A DNA stretch of 64,000 nucleotides, from positions 62,001-126,000 of the forward strand of contig JACRMN010000019.1 in assembly GCA_016214955.1 (NCBI GenBank), given 5' to 3'. Positions within the stretch are counted from its first letter, which is position 1. Each line of letters starts with the position of its first letter. The notes beneath the pieces were generated by a model. That model was not told the DNA's origin, searched no databases, and was given only the letters and a program-made list of their open reading frames with translations. This document shows positions 43,415 to 52,800 of this stretch, piece after piece. Position numbers and translations under genes: made by a program. The stretch is from Deltaproteobacteria bacterium. GTDB taxonomy: Bacteria > Myxococcota > Myxococcia > Myxococcales > Anaeromyxobacteraceae.

Positions 43415-44830
43415 TCAGCCGATGCGGGCGAGGGCGCCGTCGAGCCGCGCCAGGCTCTCGGCGCGGCCGAGGATCAGGACCACGTCGTAGATGCCGGGCG
43501 AGGCGGTGCCCCCGGTCAGGGCCACCCGCACCGGCTGGGCCACCTTGCCGAGGCCGAGGGCCCGGGCGGTGGCCACCTCCTGGAAGAGCTTCTCCAGGCT
43601 CTGGGCGTCGGGGGCGGGGAGGGCGGCCAGGCCGTCGCGCACCGCCTGCAGGAGGGGCCGGGTCTCGGGGGTGAGGAACTTCGCGGCCGCCTTGGGGTCG
43701 AGCTCCGCCGGCGCGTAGCAGTAGCGGAACTGCTGCGCGATCTCCGCGAAGGTCTTGGCCCGCTCCCGGGCCATCCGCACCACGTGGCGCAGCTTCGCGT
43801 CGTCCTCGGCCGGGAGGCCGGCGGCCCGGAAGAAGGGCAGCGCCTGCCGCGCCAGCTCCTCGTCGGAGAGGGCGCGCAGCCACTCGTGGTTCACCCACAG
43901 CATCTTGTCGGGGTTGAAGACCCCGGCGGTGTCGCCCACGTCGGCGAAGTCGAAGAGCCGGGTCAGCTCGGCCAGCGTGAAGATCTCCTGGTCGCCGTGC
44001 GACCAGCCCAGCCGCACCAGGTAGTTCACTACCGCGCCGGGCAGGTAGCCCATGTCGCGGTAGGCGGTGACGCTGGTGGCGCCGTGCCGCTTGGAGAGCC
44101 GGGTCTTGTCGGCGCCCAGGATCATCGGCAGGTGGGCGAAGACCGGCAGCGTCTCGCCCAGCCCCTGGTACATCAGGATCTGCCGGGCGGTGTTGTTCAC
44201 GTGGTCGTCGCCGCGGGCCACCAGCGTGACGCCCATCTGCACGTCGTCCACCAGGGCGCCGAAGTTGTAGAGCGGCATGCCGTCGCCGCGGAGGATGACC
44301 TCGTCCTGCAGCGTGTCGTGGGGCGTGGTGATGGGCCCCTTCACCAGGTCGTCGAAGGTGGTGGCGCCGGTCTCCGGCATCCGGAAGCGGAGGACGTGGG
44401 GCCTCGAGGGATCGTACGGCTTCTCGCGGCAGGTGCCGGGGTAGCGGTACTGGCGCTTCTGCGCCTCGGCCTGCTTGCGGCCCGCGTCCAGCTCCTCCCG
44501 GGAGCAGTAGCAGGCGTAGGCCTTGCCGGCCTGGCGGAGCTTGTCGGCGTAGGAGCGGTAGATCTCGAGGCGCTGGGTCTGGAAGTAGGGGCCGTGCGGG
44601 CCGCCCACGTCGGGCCCCTCGTCCCAGTCGAGGCCGAGCCAGCGCATGGCGTCGAAGATGGCGTCCACGGCGGCCTGGGTGGAGCGCTCGCGGTCGGTGT
44701 CCTCGATGCGGAGGATGAAGCGGCCGCCGGTGCGGCGGGCCCACAGCCAGTTGAAGAGGGCGGTCCGGGCCCCGCCGATGTGCAGGTAGCCGGTGGGAGA
44801 AGGTGCGAAGCGCAGGCGCGGTGTGCTCAT
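43415..44830 (-). CDS. gltX: Glutamyl-tRNA synthetase
   Basis: A 471-residue class I synthetase: RFAPSPTGYLHIGGARTALF (HIGH-type motif HIGG) at the N-terminus, VILRGDGMPLYNFGALVDDV, and KTRLSKRHGATSV (KMSKS-type LSKR). The C-terminal anticodon-binding domain is about 310-471. It charges tRNA-Glu, and in organisms without glutaminyl-tRNA synthetase a non-discriminating form also charges tRNA-Gln. It lies in the same direction as tRNA-Gln and tRNA-Glu, 425-630 bp upstream. ATG at 44830 gives the standard length. Confidence 0.95.
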   Translation of the reverse strand: MSTPRLRFAPSPTGYLHIGGARTALFNWLWARRTGGRFILRIEDTDRERSTQAAVDAIFDAMRWLGLDWDEGPDVGGPHGPYFQTQRLEIYRSYADKLRQAGKAYACYCSREELDAGRKQAEAQKRQYRYPGTCREKPYDPSRPHVLRFRMPETGATTFDDLVKGPITTPHDTLQDEVILRGDGMPLYNFGALVDDVQMGVTLVARGDDHVNNTARQILMYQGLGETLPVFAHLPMILGADKTRLSKRHGATSVTAYRDMGYLPGAVVNYLVRLGWSHGDQEIFTLAELTRLFDFADVGDTAGVFNPDKMLWVNHEWLRALSDEELARQALPFFRAAGLPAEDDAKLRHVVRMARERAKTFAEIAQQFRYCYAPAELDPKAAAKFLTPETRPLLQAVRDGLAALPAPDAQSLEKLFQEVATARALGLGKVAQPVRVALTGGTASPGIYDVVLILGRAESLARLDGALARIG

Positions 44831-44903
44831 GGCCGGCGGAAGCTAGCACAGCTTCACCCCGATGGCCCTCGCCTGGTCCCCGGGGGCCGCCTATGATGGC
44901 TCG

Positions 44904-45410
44904 ATGAAACGGCTCGCCCTGGCTCTCTTCGCGCTCCTCGTCGCCGCGCCCGCCGGCGCCGCCACCGTGGTCACCGCCACCGTGGAGGAGCTGGCCCGCT
45001 CGGCCGACCTGGTGGTCCGCGGCACCGTCGAGGCGCGCCAGGCCCGCTTCCACGGCGCGCGCATCTACACCACGCTGCGGATCCGCGCCTCGGCCGCCTG
45101 GAAGGGGAGCGCCGCGGAGGTGGTGGAGGTGGAGATCCCCGGCGGCGTGGTGGGCGACGTGGGCCAGAAGGTCTCGGGCGTGGCCGCCTTCGCCGAGGGC
45201 GAGGAGGTGGTGCTCTTCCTGCGGAGGGGTGGCGGCGCCGCCTACGGCGTGATGGGGCTCTCGCAGGGGAAGTTCCGCGTGGAGGGCGACACGGCGAAGA
45301 ACGAGGTCGGCGGCCTCTACCGGCTGGAGAAGCCCATCCCCCCTGGCGAGCGCGTGGCCGAGGAGATGCCGCTCGCCGAGCTGGAGCGCCGCGTCCGGAG
45401 CGCCCGATGA
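44904..45410 (+). CDS. Exported protein coupled to the matrixin gene
   Basis: A 168-residue protein with signal peptide (RLALALFALLVAAPAGAA). The mature domain, TVVTATVEELARSADLVVRG and TVEARQARFHGARIYTTLRI, then VEVEIPGGVVGDVGQKVSGV and FAEGEEVVLFLRRGGG, is a small beta-barrel-like fold that often precedes matrixin proteases in myxobacteria. I recall no name for it. It overlaps the protease gene by 4 bp (ATGA) and is likely an inhibitor, chaperone or partner. That role is inferred from coupling alone. Confidence 0.7.
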   Translation: MKRLALALFALLVAAPAGAATVVTATVEELARSADLVVRGTVEARQARFHGARIYTTLRIRASAAWKGSAAEVVEVEIPGGVVGDVGQKVSGVAAFAEGEEVVLFLRRGGGAAYGVMGLSQGKFRVEGDTAKNEVGGLYRLEKPIPPGERVAEEMPLAELERRVRSAR

Positions 45411-46519
45411 GCCGCGCCCGCGCCGTTCGCCTGGGCCTCGCCGCCGCGCTCCTCCTCGCCGCCGGTTCCGCCCGCGCCCAGCTTCCCGCCTTCACGCGCA
45501 CCACCACCTGCGACCCGACAGCCGATTCCCTCTACTACCAGCACGGCCGGGCGCTGTGGTGGCCCGGCGCGCCGCCGACGGTCACCTGGTGGCTCTACAC
45601 CGGCAGTGTGCCCCCGGGCTGCGGCGATCTCGCCACGCTGGACGCGCTCACCACGGCCTCCTTCGCCACCTGGTCGCAGCGCGCCGACTGCCCGTCGGGG
45701 GTCACCTCCGGCTTCTCCTTCGCCCACACCTCGGCCAACCAGACGAGCGACGCCGCCTTCGGGGTCGCCGGCCGCAACCTGGTCACCTGGCGCAAGGGGC
45801 TCTGCAGCGCTCTCCAGGCGCCCCAGAGCGCCTGCCATTCCACGCACACGTGCCAGGACACGACCAACTGCTGGGACGAGACCGGAACCATCGGTTCCGA
45901 CGTCCTGGCGCTCACCTGGGTGTCCTTCAGCGCCTCCACCGGTCAGATCAGCCACGCCGACATGGAGCTCAACGAGTGGAACGGGCTCAGCGGTGCCGCC
46001 TCGGCCGGCTACAGCTACACCTGCTCGGGGCCGCGCTCGAGCACGCCGCCCATCATCGACGCTTGCGCCTGCTCCGCCAGCGACGCCGACCGCGGCGGCT
46101 GCGGCCTGGCGAGCACCAGCTGCGTCTGGGCCGACGTCGGCTCCATCGTCACCCACGAAGCGGGCCACGTCCTCGGACTCGATCATCCCGCCTCGGGCTG
46201 CCCCACGAGCTGCGCCGAGACCATGGCGCCGCAGATCAGTCTCGGCAGCACCTCGAAGCGGCTCCTCTCCACCGAGGACGTGAAGGGCATCTGCACCATC
46301 TACCCGAACAACGGCGCCGCGACGCAGCTGGAGCACCCCACCGGCTGCTCGGGTGGTTCGCCTTCGCCCAGCGTCCGCTCCACCAGGAGCTGCGGCTGCG
46401 GCGGCGATCCCTCCGCCGCCCTCTGGGCGCTCCTCGGCCCGCTGGCCTTCCTGCGCCGGCGAGGCGGGCGGCCGCACTTGCACGGCGCGTCGCTTACCCG
46501 GAGCGCCCCGAAAGGGTAA
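45407..46519 (+). CDS. Matrixin-family zinc metalloprotease with MYXO-CTERM-like tail
   Basis: A 370-residue exported protease: signal peptide (GLAAALLLAAGSARA), about 230 residues with many cysteines, then the metzincin zinc motif HEAGHVLGLDH (about 247-257) and, downstream, the Met-turn region AETMAPQISLG. The C-terminus has a Ser/Pro-rich spacer, SCGCGGDPSAALWALLGPLA and FLRRRGGRP: a Cys-Gly motif, one hydrophobic helix and a basic cluster, the pattern of MYXO-CTERM sorting signals. About 20 residues after the Arg cluster is longer than usual. It probably acts at the cell surface. Its substrate is unknown. Confidence 0.87.
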   Translation: MSRARAVRLGLAAALLLAAGSARAQLPAFTRTTTCDPTADSLYYQHGRALWWPGAPPTVTWWLYTGSVPPGCGDLATLDALTTASFATWSQRADCPSGVTSGFSFAHTSANQTSDAAFGVAGRNLVTWRKGLCSALQAPQSACHSTHTCQDTTNCWDETGTIGSDVLALTWVSFSASTGQISHADMELNEWNGLSGAASAGYSYTCSGPRSSTPPIIDACACSASDADRGGCGLASTSCVWADVGSIVTHEAGHVLGLDHPASGCPTSCAETMAPQISLGSTSKRLLSTEDVKGICTIYPNNGAATQLEHPTGCSGGSPSPSVRSTRSCGCGGDPSAALWALLGPLAFLRRRGGRPHLHGASLTRSAPKG

Positions 46520-46531
46520 CTTCGGCCCCGC

Positions 46532-48466
46532 ATGCGGGAGCTGCATCCGAGCAACAGGTCGCAGCCCATCCACCTGCGAGGCCCCGTGCCTGGCGGACCC
46601 GACCAGCTCAGCCTCTACTTCGCCAGCTTATTCACCCACAGTGGCGACGGCGTCCTCCTCACCCGCCTGGACGGGGCCATCCTGGCCGCCAACCCGGCGG
46701 CCTGCCGGCTCCTGCAGCGGAGCGAGGAGGAGGTCTGCCGGCTCGGGCGGCAGGGGCTGGTGGTGCCCGACCCGGCGCTGGACAAGATGCTGGAGACGCG
46801 CCGCAGCACCGGCGTGGTCCAGGGGCTGGTGCACTTCCGCCTGCCCGACGGGAGCGAGCTGCCGACCGACTGCACCTCCGCCCTCCTCCCCGGGGCCGAC
46901 GGCCGCACCCTCACCATCTTCCGCGACCTCACCCACCACCGGGCCGCCGCCCAGGCGCTGGAGGCCAGCGAGGCGCTGCACCGGCTGCTCTTCACCATGG
47001 CCCCGGCCGGCGTGCTGCTCAACGACGAGGTGGGCGTCATCCACGCCTTCAACGACCGGGCCGCCGCCCAGCTCGGCTACTCGCGCGAGGAGTTCGCCCG
47101 GCTCAACATCGCCGACATCGACGTCGACGACGACCGCGCGGCCCTGGCCCGCCGCGCCGCCGCCCTCCACCAGGCCGGGAGCCTGGAGTTCGAGACCCGC
47201 CACCGCCACCGCTCCGGCGAGGTGCGCGAGGTGCTGGTGAAGGTGCGCCCGGTCGAGCTGCGGGGCCGGCACCTCTTCCTCTCGGTCTGGGAGGACCTCA
47301 CCGAGCGCAAGCAGGCCGAGGAGGCCCACCGGCTGGAGGCGCTGGGGCGGCTCGCCGGCGGGGTGGCCCACGACTTCAACAACCTGCTCACCGTGATCCT
47401 GAGCTGTGCCGACTCGCTGCGCGAGGCCATCGCCACCGGGGCCCCGCCGGCCTCCGACGAGGTGGAGGAGATCGCCTCCGCGGGGATCCGGGCCCGCGAC
47501 CTGGTGCGGCAGCTCCTGGCCTTCTCGCGGCGCCAGGCGGTCCTGGCCGAGCCCCTCGACCTCAACGCCCTGGTCCGCTCCTCGGCCGAGCTGCTGCGCC
47601 GCCTGCTGGGCGAGGACGTGGACCTGCGGCTGGAGCTGGCGCCCACGCTGGGCGCGGTGCGCTGCGACCGGGCGCAGATGGAGCGCGTGCTCGTCAACCT
47701 GGGGGTCAACGCCCGCGACGCCATGCCGGGCGGCGGCCGCATCACCATCGACACCGCCGAGCTGGAGCTGGACGAGGCCGGCGCCGCCCGCTGGCCCGGC
47801 CTGCGCGCCGGGTCCTACGTGCGGCTCCGGGTGAGCGACACCGGCTCGGGGATCCCGCCCGAGGCCCAGGGGCGGGTCTTCGAGCCCTTCTTCACCACCA
47901 AGCCGATGGGCGCGGGCAGCGGCCTCGGCCTCTCCATCGTCCACGGGGTGGTGCGGCAGCACGGCGGCGGCATCCGCTTCGACACCGCGCCCGGCCAGGG
48001 CACCACCTTCGAGCTGGTGCTGCCGCGGCTGGCGGGCCCGGTCGCCGAGGCCGCGCCCGAGCCCGAGCTGCCCGCCGGCGGGACGGCGGCGGGGACGGTG
48101 CTGCTGGTGGAGGACGAGCCGGCGGTGCGGGCGGTCACCGAGCGCGCCCTCCGCGGGGGCGGGTTCGAGGTGGTGTCGGCCGCGGACGGCGCCGAGGCCC
48201 TGGCCCGGCTCGTCCGGCTGGCCGAGGAAGGGAAAGCGGTGGACCTCCTGGTCACCGACGCGGTGATGCCGGGGATGGACGGGCTGACGCTGGCCGAGGC
48301 GGTCCGCAGCCGCTGTCCCGACGTGCAGGTGGTGGTCACCTCGGGCCACCCGGAGGACGTGCTGGCGCGGCGGGGCATGCGCCCTGGCCGCGTGAACATC
48401 CTCCTCAAGCCCTACGCGCCCGGCGCCCTCCTGGCCCACGTGCGCGCCGCCCTGGCGCGTCGCTAG
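46532..48466 (+). CDS. Hybrid sensor histidine kinase with two PAS domains
   Basis: A 644-residue cytoplasmic kinase. Two PAS domains (about 25-130 and 150-265) are followed by HisKA with the phospho-His in GGVAHDFNNLLTVI (about residue 277), a HATPase domain with NLGVNARDAMPGGGRI, VSDTGSGIPPEAQGRVFEPF and GLGLSIVHGVVRQHGGGI, and a receiver (about 525-644) with the phospho-acceptor Asp in VTDAVMPGMDG. There is no membrane segment, so its signal is internal. It has no DNA-binding partner next to it. Its stop overlaps the convergent Memo gene by 4 bp. The two first-half PAS assignments are by pattern only. Confidence 0.9.
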   Translation: MRELHPSNRSQPIHLRGPVPGGPDQLSLYFASLFTHSGDGVLLTRLDGAILAANPAACRLLQRSEEEVCRLGRQGLVVPDPALDKMLETRRSTGVVQGLVHFRLPDGSELPTDCTSALLPGADGRTLTIFRDLTHHRAAAQALEASEALHRLLFTMAPAGVLLNDEVGVIHAFNDRAAAQLGYSREEFARLNIADIDVDDDRAALARRAAALHQAGSLEFETRHRHRSGEVREVLVKVRPVELRGRHLFLSVWEDLTERKQAEEAHRLEALGRLAGGVAHDFNNLLTVILSCADSLREAIATGAPPASDEVEEIASAGIRARDLVRQLLAFSRRQAVLAEPLDLNALVRSSAELLRRLLGEDVDLRLELAPTLGAVRCDRAQMERVLVNLGVNARDAMPGGGRITIDTAELELDEAGAARWPGLRAGSYVRLRVSDTGSGIPPEAQGRVFEPFFTTKPMGAGSGLGLSIVHGVVRQHGGGIRFDTAPGQGTTFELVLPRLAGPVAEAAPEPELPAGGTAAGTVLLVEDEPAVRAVTERALRGGGFEVVSAADGAEALARLVRLAEEGKAVDLLVTDAVMPGMDGLTLAEAVRSRCPDVQVVVTSGHPEDVLARRGMRPGRVNILLKPYAPGALLAHVRAALARR

Positions 48467-49266
48467 CTCACCAGCGCGCCGGCGTAGCCCACCACGCTCC
48501 GGTCGTCGCCGGTGACGTCGCCGCTCGTGGCGTACCCGGTGAGCCGGGCCCGGGTGGCGCCCAGCTCCAGCGCCGCGCAGAGCATCACCGTGGCCGGGAT
48601 GACGCCGCACATCGAGATCCGCTCCCGCTCCACCACCTCGTGCAGCCCGCGGGGATCGAGGGCCAGGAGCCTGTCGAGCGCCAGCCGGTCGCGCTCCCGC
48701 GCCACCGCGGCGGGCACGTAGTGGCTCATGTCGGAGGAGGCCACCAGCACCGCGCCGTGGGCCCGGGCCGCTGCCGCCAGCGCCTGCCCCAGCGCCTGAC
48801 AGCGCTCGAAGGAGAGGCGCGACAGGCACAGGGCGGCGATGCGGGCCCCGGGCCGGCGGGCCAGCAGGAAGGGGAGTTGGACCTCGATGGCGTGCTCGGC
48901 CAGGTGGGCGTCGCGGTCGGCCGTGCACAGCCCGGTCTCCCGCAGGGCCGCGGTCAGCGGCCCGTCGAGCGCCGCGGTGCCCAGCGGCGTCTGCCAGCCG
49001 CCCTCGGGCCAGAGGGACACCCGCGCCCCCAGGCCGGTGTGGTTGGGGCAGAGGAGGATGACCCGCTCCGGAACCTCCGCCGCCGCCCAGGTGGCGCCCG
49101 CCACCATCCCCGAGAAGACGTAGCCGGCGTGCGGGCTGAGGAGTCCCACGGCGCGCTGCGGCACGGGCGCCGCGCCCGCGCCGGCCAAGAGGCGGGCAAC
49201 GTCGGCCCCGAGCCGCGCCGGATCCGATGGGTAGAAGCGCCCCGCGACCGCCGTTTCGCGTTCCAT
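48463..49266 (-). CDS. Memo-family protein (AmmeMemoRadiSam system protein B)
   Basis: A 267-residue protein: AVAGRFYPSDPARLGADVAR at the start, LLSPHAGYVFSGMVAGATWA with the conserved His, LLCPNHTGLGARVSLWPEGG, DAHLAEHAIEVQLPFL and ASSDMSHYVPAAVARERD are the hallmarks of Memo. Memo is related to extradiol dioxygenases and keeps metal-binding histidines. In many bacteria it goes with an AMMECR1 protein and a radical SAM protein, a trio of unknown function; neither partner is in this window. The ATG at 49266 is 28 bp from the divergent response-regulator ATG. Confidence 0.9.
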   Translation of the reverse strand: MERETAVAGRFYPSDPARLGADVARLLAGAGAAPVPQRAVGLLSPHAGYVFSGMVAGATWAAAEVPERVILLCPNHTGLGARVSLWPEGGWQTPLGTAALDGPLTAALRETGLCTADRDAHLAEHAIEVQLPFLLARRPGARIAALCLSRLSFERCQALGQALAAAARAHGAVLVASSDMSHYVPAAVARERDRLALDRLLALDPRGLHEVVERERISMCGVIPATVMLCAALELGATRARLTGYATSGDVTGDDRSVVGYAGALVS

Positions 49267-49294
49267 GGCGCCGTGAAGTATAAGTCGGCCAGCC

Positions 49295-49687
49295 ATGGTC
49301 CAGCGCAAGAAGGTCCTCGTCGTCGACGACTCGATGGCCGTCGTCGACTCGCTCACCGGCGCCTTCGAGGAGGCCGGGTTCGAGGTGGGTGCGGCGGTCG
49401 ACGGCGAGGAGGTCTTCCGAAAGCTGGCCACCATGAACCCCGACGCCCTGCTCCTCGACATCTACATGCCCAAGATCAACGGCGCCGACGTGTGCCGGCT
49501 GGTCAAGGCGCACCCGTCGTGGAAGCGCATCTGGCTGGTGATCATGAGCGCCCGCATCGCCGCGCCCGACATGGAGATGTTCCGGCGCATCGGGGCCAAC
49601 GAGATCCTGAAGAAGCCCTTCGAGCCGCGGACGGCGGTCGAGGCGGTGGCGCGCGGCATCGGCGCCGCGACCCCGCCGCCCACCTGA
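49295..49687 (+). CDS. Single-domain response regulator
   Basis: A 130-residue receiver domain: VLVVDDSMAVVDSLTGAFEE with the acidic pair, LLLDIYMPKINGADVCRLVK with the phospho-Asp (about residue 54), MSARI for the Thr/Ser position and KKPFEPRT for the conserved Lys. It has no output domain, so it works by protein contact, as CheY and Spo0F do. TATAAG (49279-49284) is only 11 bases before the ATG and no ribosome site is visible, so a very short leader is likely. Its cognate kinase may be the hybrid kinase nearby. Confidence 0.9.
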   Translation: MVQRKKVLVVDDSMAVVDSLTGAFEEAGFEVGAAVDGEEVFRKLATMNPDALLLDIYMPKINGADVCRLVKAHPSWKRIWLVIMSARIAAPDMEMFRRIGANEILKKPFEPRTAVEAVARGIGAATPPPT

Positions 49688-49803
49688 GCGCACGCGGCAG
49701 GCTGCCGCCGATCTCCCACATTGTGCGCTGCGGCCCGCGCCGCATCCATGACTCGGATTCCCGGGCGTGTAGACTGTTCGGGTCCATAGCCGGAGCCCTG
49801 CCC

Positions 49804-52800
49804 ATGGCACGCACCTCGACAGCCCGCTTCCTCGTCGCCCCCCTGGCCGTGGCCATGCTGGCCGCGCCCTGCGGCACCAGCGGGCCGCAGTCCCGCGACT
49901 TCGCGTCCGGGGCGGTCGTCATCCCCATGGACAACTGCTACCAGCGGCGCGACAGCAGCACGTCCAACCAGGCCACCGCCTGCAACACCACCGGCGACGA
50001 GGGCATCTTCCGGGCCTACGGCCTGGTCTACTTCCTGCTGAAGAAGGGCATCCCTGTCTACTGGGCCATCGACGGCGCCACGCCCAAGGCCACGGTCACC
50101 GCCCTCGACCTCGACGTGCCCGCACCCACCGACGGCAGCGTGGCGGTGCGCAAGCTCAACTGGACCACCCGCCAGTTCGACACCTTCGGCACCGGCACCG
50201 GCGCCAGCGCCGCCTTCCCGGCCAACACCGGCATCCGCTACCTGGGCGGCCCCTTCGTCATCGACGCCGCCGACAAGCCGGCCCTGCTGGCGCTGCTGCA
50301 GACCGTGGCCAACGGCGGCGACGCCGAGATCGCCAGGGTGAGCAACCTCGCCTCCGTCGACCTCCACGAGGTCAACGTCGCCTTCCACGCCAACCAGGTG
50401 CGGCCGCTCTCCGGCACGCCGCCGCGCCTCGCCATCCTGGCGATCAACCCCAAGCCCTACCGCAAGACCTCCTTCGACGTGATGTACAAGTACGCCAAGG
50501 CAGCCGGCTTCGACTGGTCCTGCACGCCCGCCAGCGGCGACTGCGCCGGCGGCCTGGGGCCGAGCTGCAACGCCGCCGTGGTCCAGGCCTACCTGGCCGA
50601 CACCCTCTGCACCACCGCCGTCACGCCCAACTGCGCCGACACCACCAACGAGTGCGCCGAGGGCTGCAACCCCAACTGGACCGGCAACATCACCACCGCC
50701 CAGTTCAACCCGCCGGGCACGCCCGGCCTGATCTACGACGTCCTCTGCGACGACGACTTCGGCAACGCCTCGGTGACCTACCCCGGCACCCAGCTGGCCC
50801 TGGGCGGCTACAAGCTGCTCTGGGCGCCGCACTGGGACACGGGCGGCGTGGACGCCCGGGCCACCTCCGGCGCCGGCGCCACCCTGGGCCAGCGGCTCAA
50901 GAACATCGCCTCCTTCGTCCGCTCCGGCGGCAACCTCTTCGCCGAGTGCGCCGCCATCGGCGCGCTGGAGGGAGGCCGCATCAACTCCACCGGGAGCAAC
51001 GGCACGCTCCTGGTAGGCGTCCCCGAGACCCAGTTCCAGGCCACCAACGGCCTCTCCTCCAACGGCTCCTGCATCAACAACAACCAGAGCACCGTCCAGC
51101 CCTTCCTGCTGCCGGCCCAGCCCAGCCTGCAGATCGGCGACCTGGCCTTCCCGGCCTCGGGCTCCAGCGTCAACGGCGCCATCACCGGCTACTACCCCGA
51201 CCGCACCACCGCCTCGAGCCCGGCCTCGGCCTACCGCCCCGGCGTGCAGCGGCTCATCACCGCCACCGCCTCGGCGCCGCTCCTCGACATCGCCTCCAGC
51301 ATCCAGGTCACCACCGCCGACAACGTGGCGGTGGGCACGGTGGTCTACATGGGCGGCCACGACTACTCGCCCGCGGTCAGCGGCAGCGGCGGCCAGACGG
51401 CCGGCACCCGCATCGTGCTCAACACCCTCTTCAACCTGGGCTTCGGCTGCGCCGACCCCGACACCACCTGCTCCACCGGCTACCCCTCCAACAGCGCCTG
51501 CGGCGCCGGCCGGCTGAAGTGCAACCCCAACGCCGCCAGCGGCCTGGTCTGCGTGCCCACCTACCAGCCCGGCGACCTGCCCGAGGTCTGCGGCAACGGC
51601 ATCGACGACAACTGCGACGGCGTGGTGGACGAGGGCTGCGCCCCGGTGAGCTGCACCGAGGGCGCCACCCGCCAGTGCCCGCCCGACCCGCTGCCCGCCA
51701 GCGTCTGCGCCGCCGGCACCCAGACGTGCACCGCCGGCGCCTGGGGCGAGTGCACCGGCCTGCGCATCAAGTCGCCCGAAGCCTGCAACGGCAAGGACGA
51801 CGACTGCAACGGCCTGGTGGACGACGGGACCCTGTGCCCCACCGGCGTGTGCTCGAACGGCGTCTGCCTGCCGGCCGCCTGCGATCTCGAGTCCCGCTGC
51901 CCGGCGGGCTTCAACTGCGTGGCCGGGACCCCGACCAACACCTGCCAGCCCGTCGACTGCGGCGGCACCGGCATCTGCCCCGCCGGCCAGGTGTGCCGCG
52001 GCGGCGTCTGCAACGACCCCTGCGCCGGCGTCACCTGCGGCGCGGGCGCCACCTGCTCCGGCGGCGCCTGCTTCGGCGGCGCCTGCTACACCGTGGGCTG
52101 CCCCACCCTGGGCGACGTCTGCCGCCTGGGCGTCTGCACGCCCGACCCCTGCGCCGGCTCCGCCTGCCCCGACGGCACCTTCTGCCGCGACGGCGACTGC
52201 GTCCGCGCCTGCGCCTTCGTCACCTGCCCCGCGGGCCAGAGCTGCGACAGGGACGGCTTCTGCGCCCCCGACTGCGCCGCCACCTGCCCCGCCGGCCAGG
52301 TGTGCCAGCAGGGGAGCTGCGTGACCGACGCCTGTGCCGGCAAGGGCTGCGGCCTGGGCCAGGCCTGCCAGAACGGCACCTGCGTGGACCAGCCCTGCGC
52401 CCACGTCACCTGCCCGGGCGGCACCGCCTGCCAGGACGGCCAGTGCCTCTCCACCGGCTCCGGCTCCTCGTCGACGGTGGCCAAGGAGATCAAGGAGAAG
52501 GGCGGCTGCGGCTGCGGCTCCGCCGGCGGGGCGGAGCTCCTCGGCGGCCTGCTCGGCATCGCCTTCTGGCCGCGCCTGCGCCGCCGGCCGCGGCGGGCCC
52601 TCCGGTCCGGCGGGCCCCTCGTGGCCGTGGCGCTCCTCGCCGCGCTGGGGCTCGGCGCCTGCGGGAAGAGCACCAGGACCGAGGTCTGCCCCTCGGGCTC
52701 GACCGAGTGCGGCAGCCTTTGCTGCGCCGCCGGCTTCGTCTGCAGCGCCGGCTCCTGCGTGAAGCCCACCGACAACCCCCACCTCGTCTCCCTCACGCCG

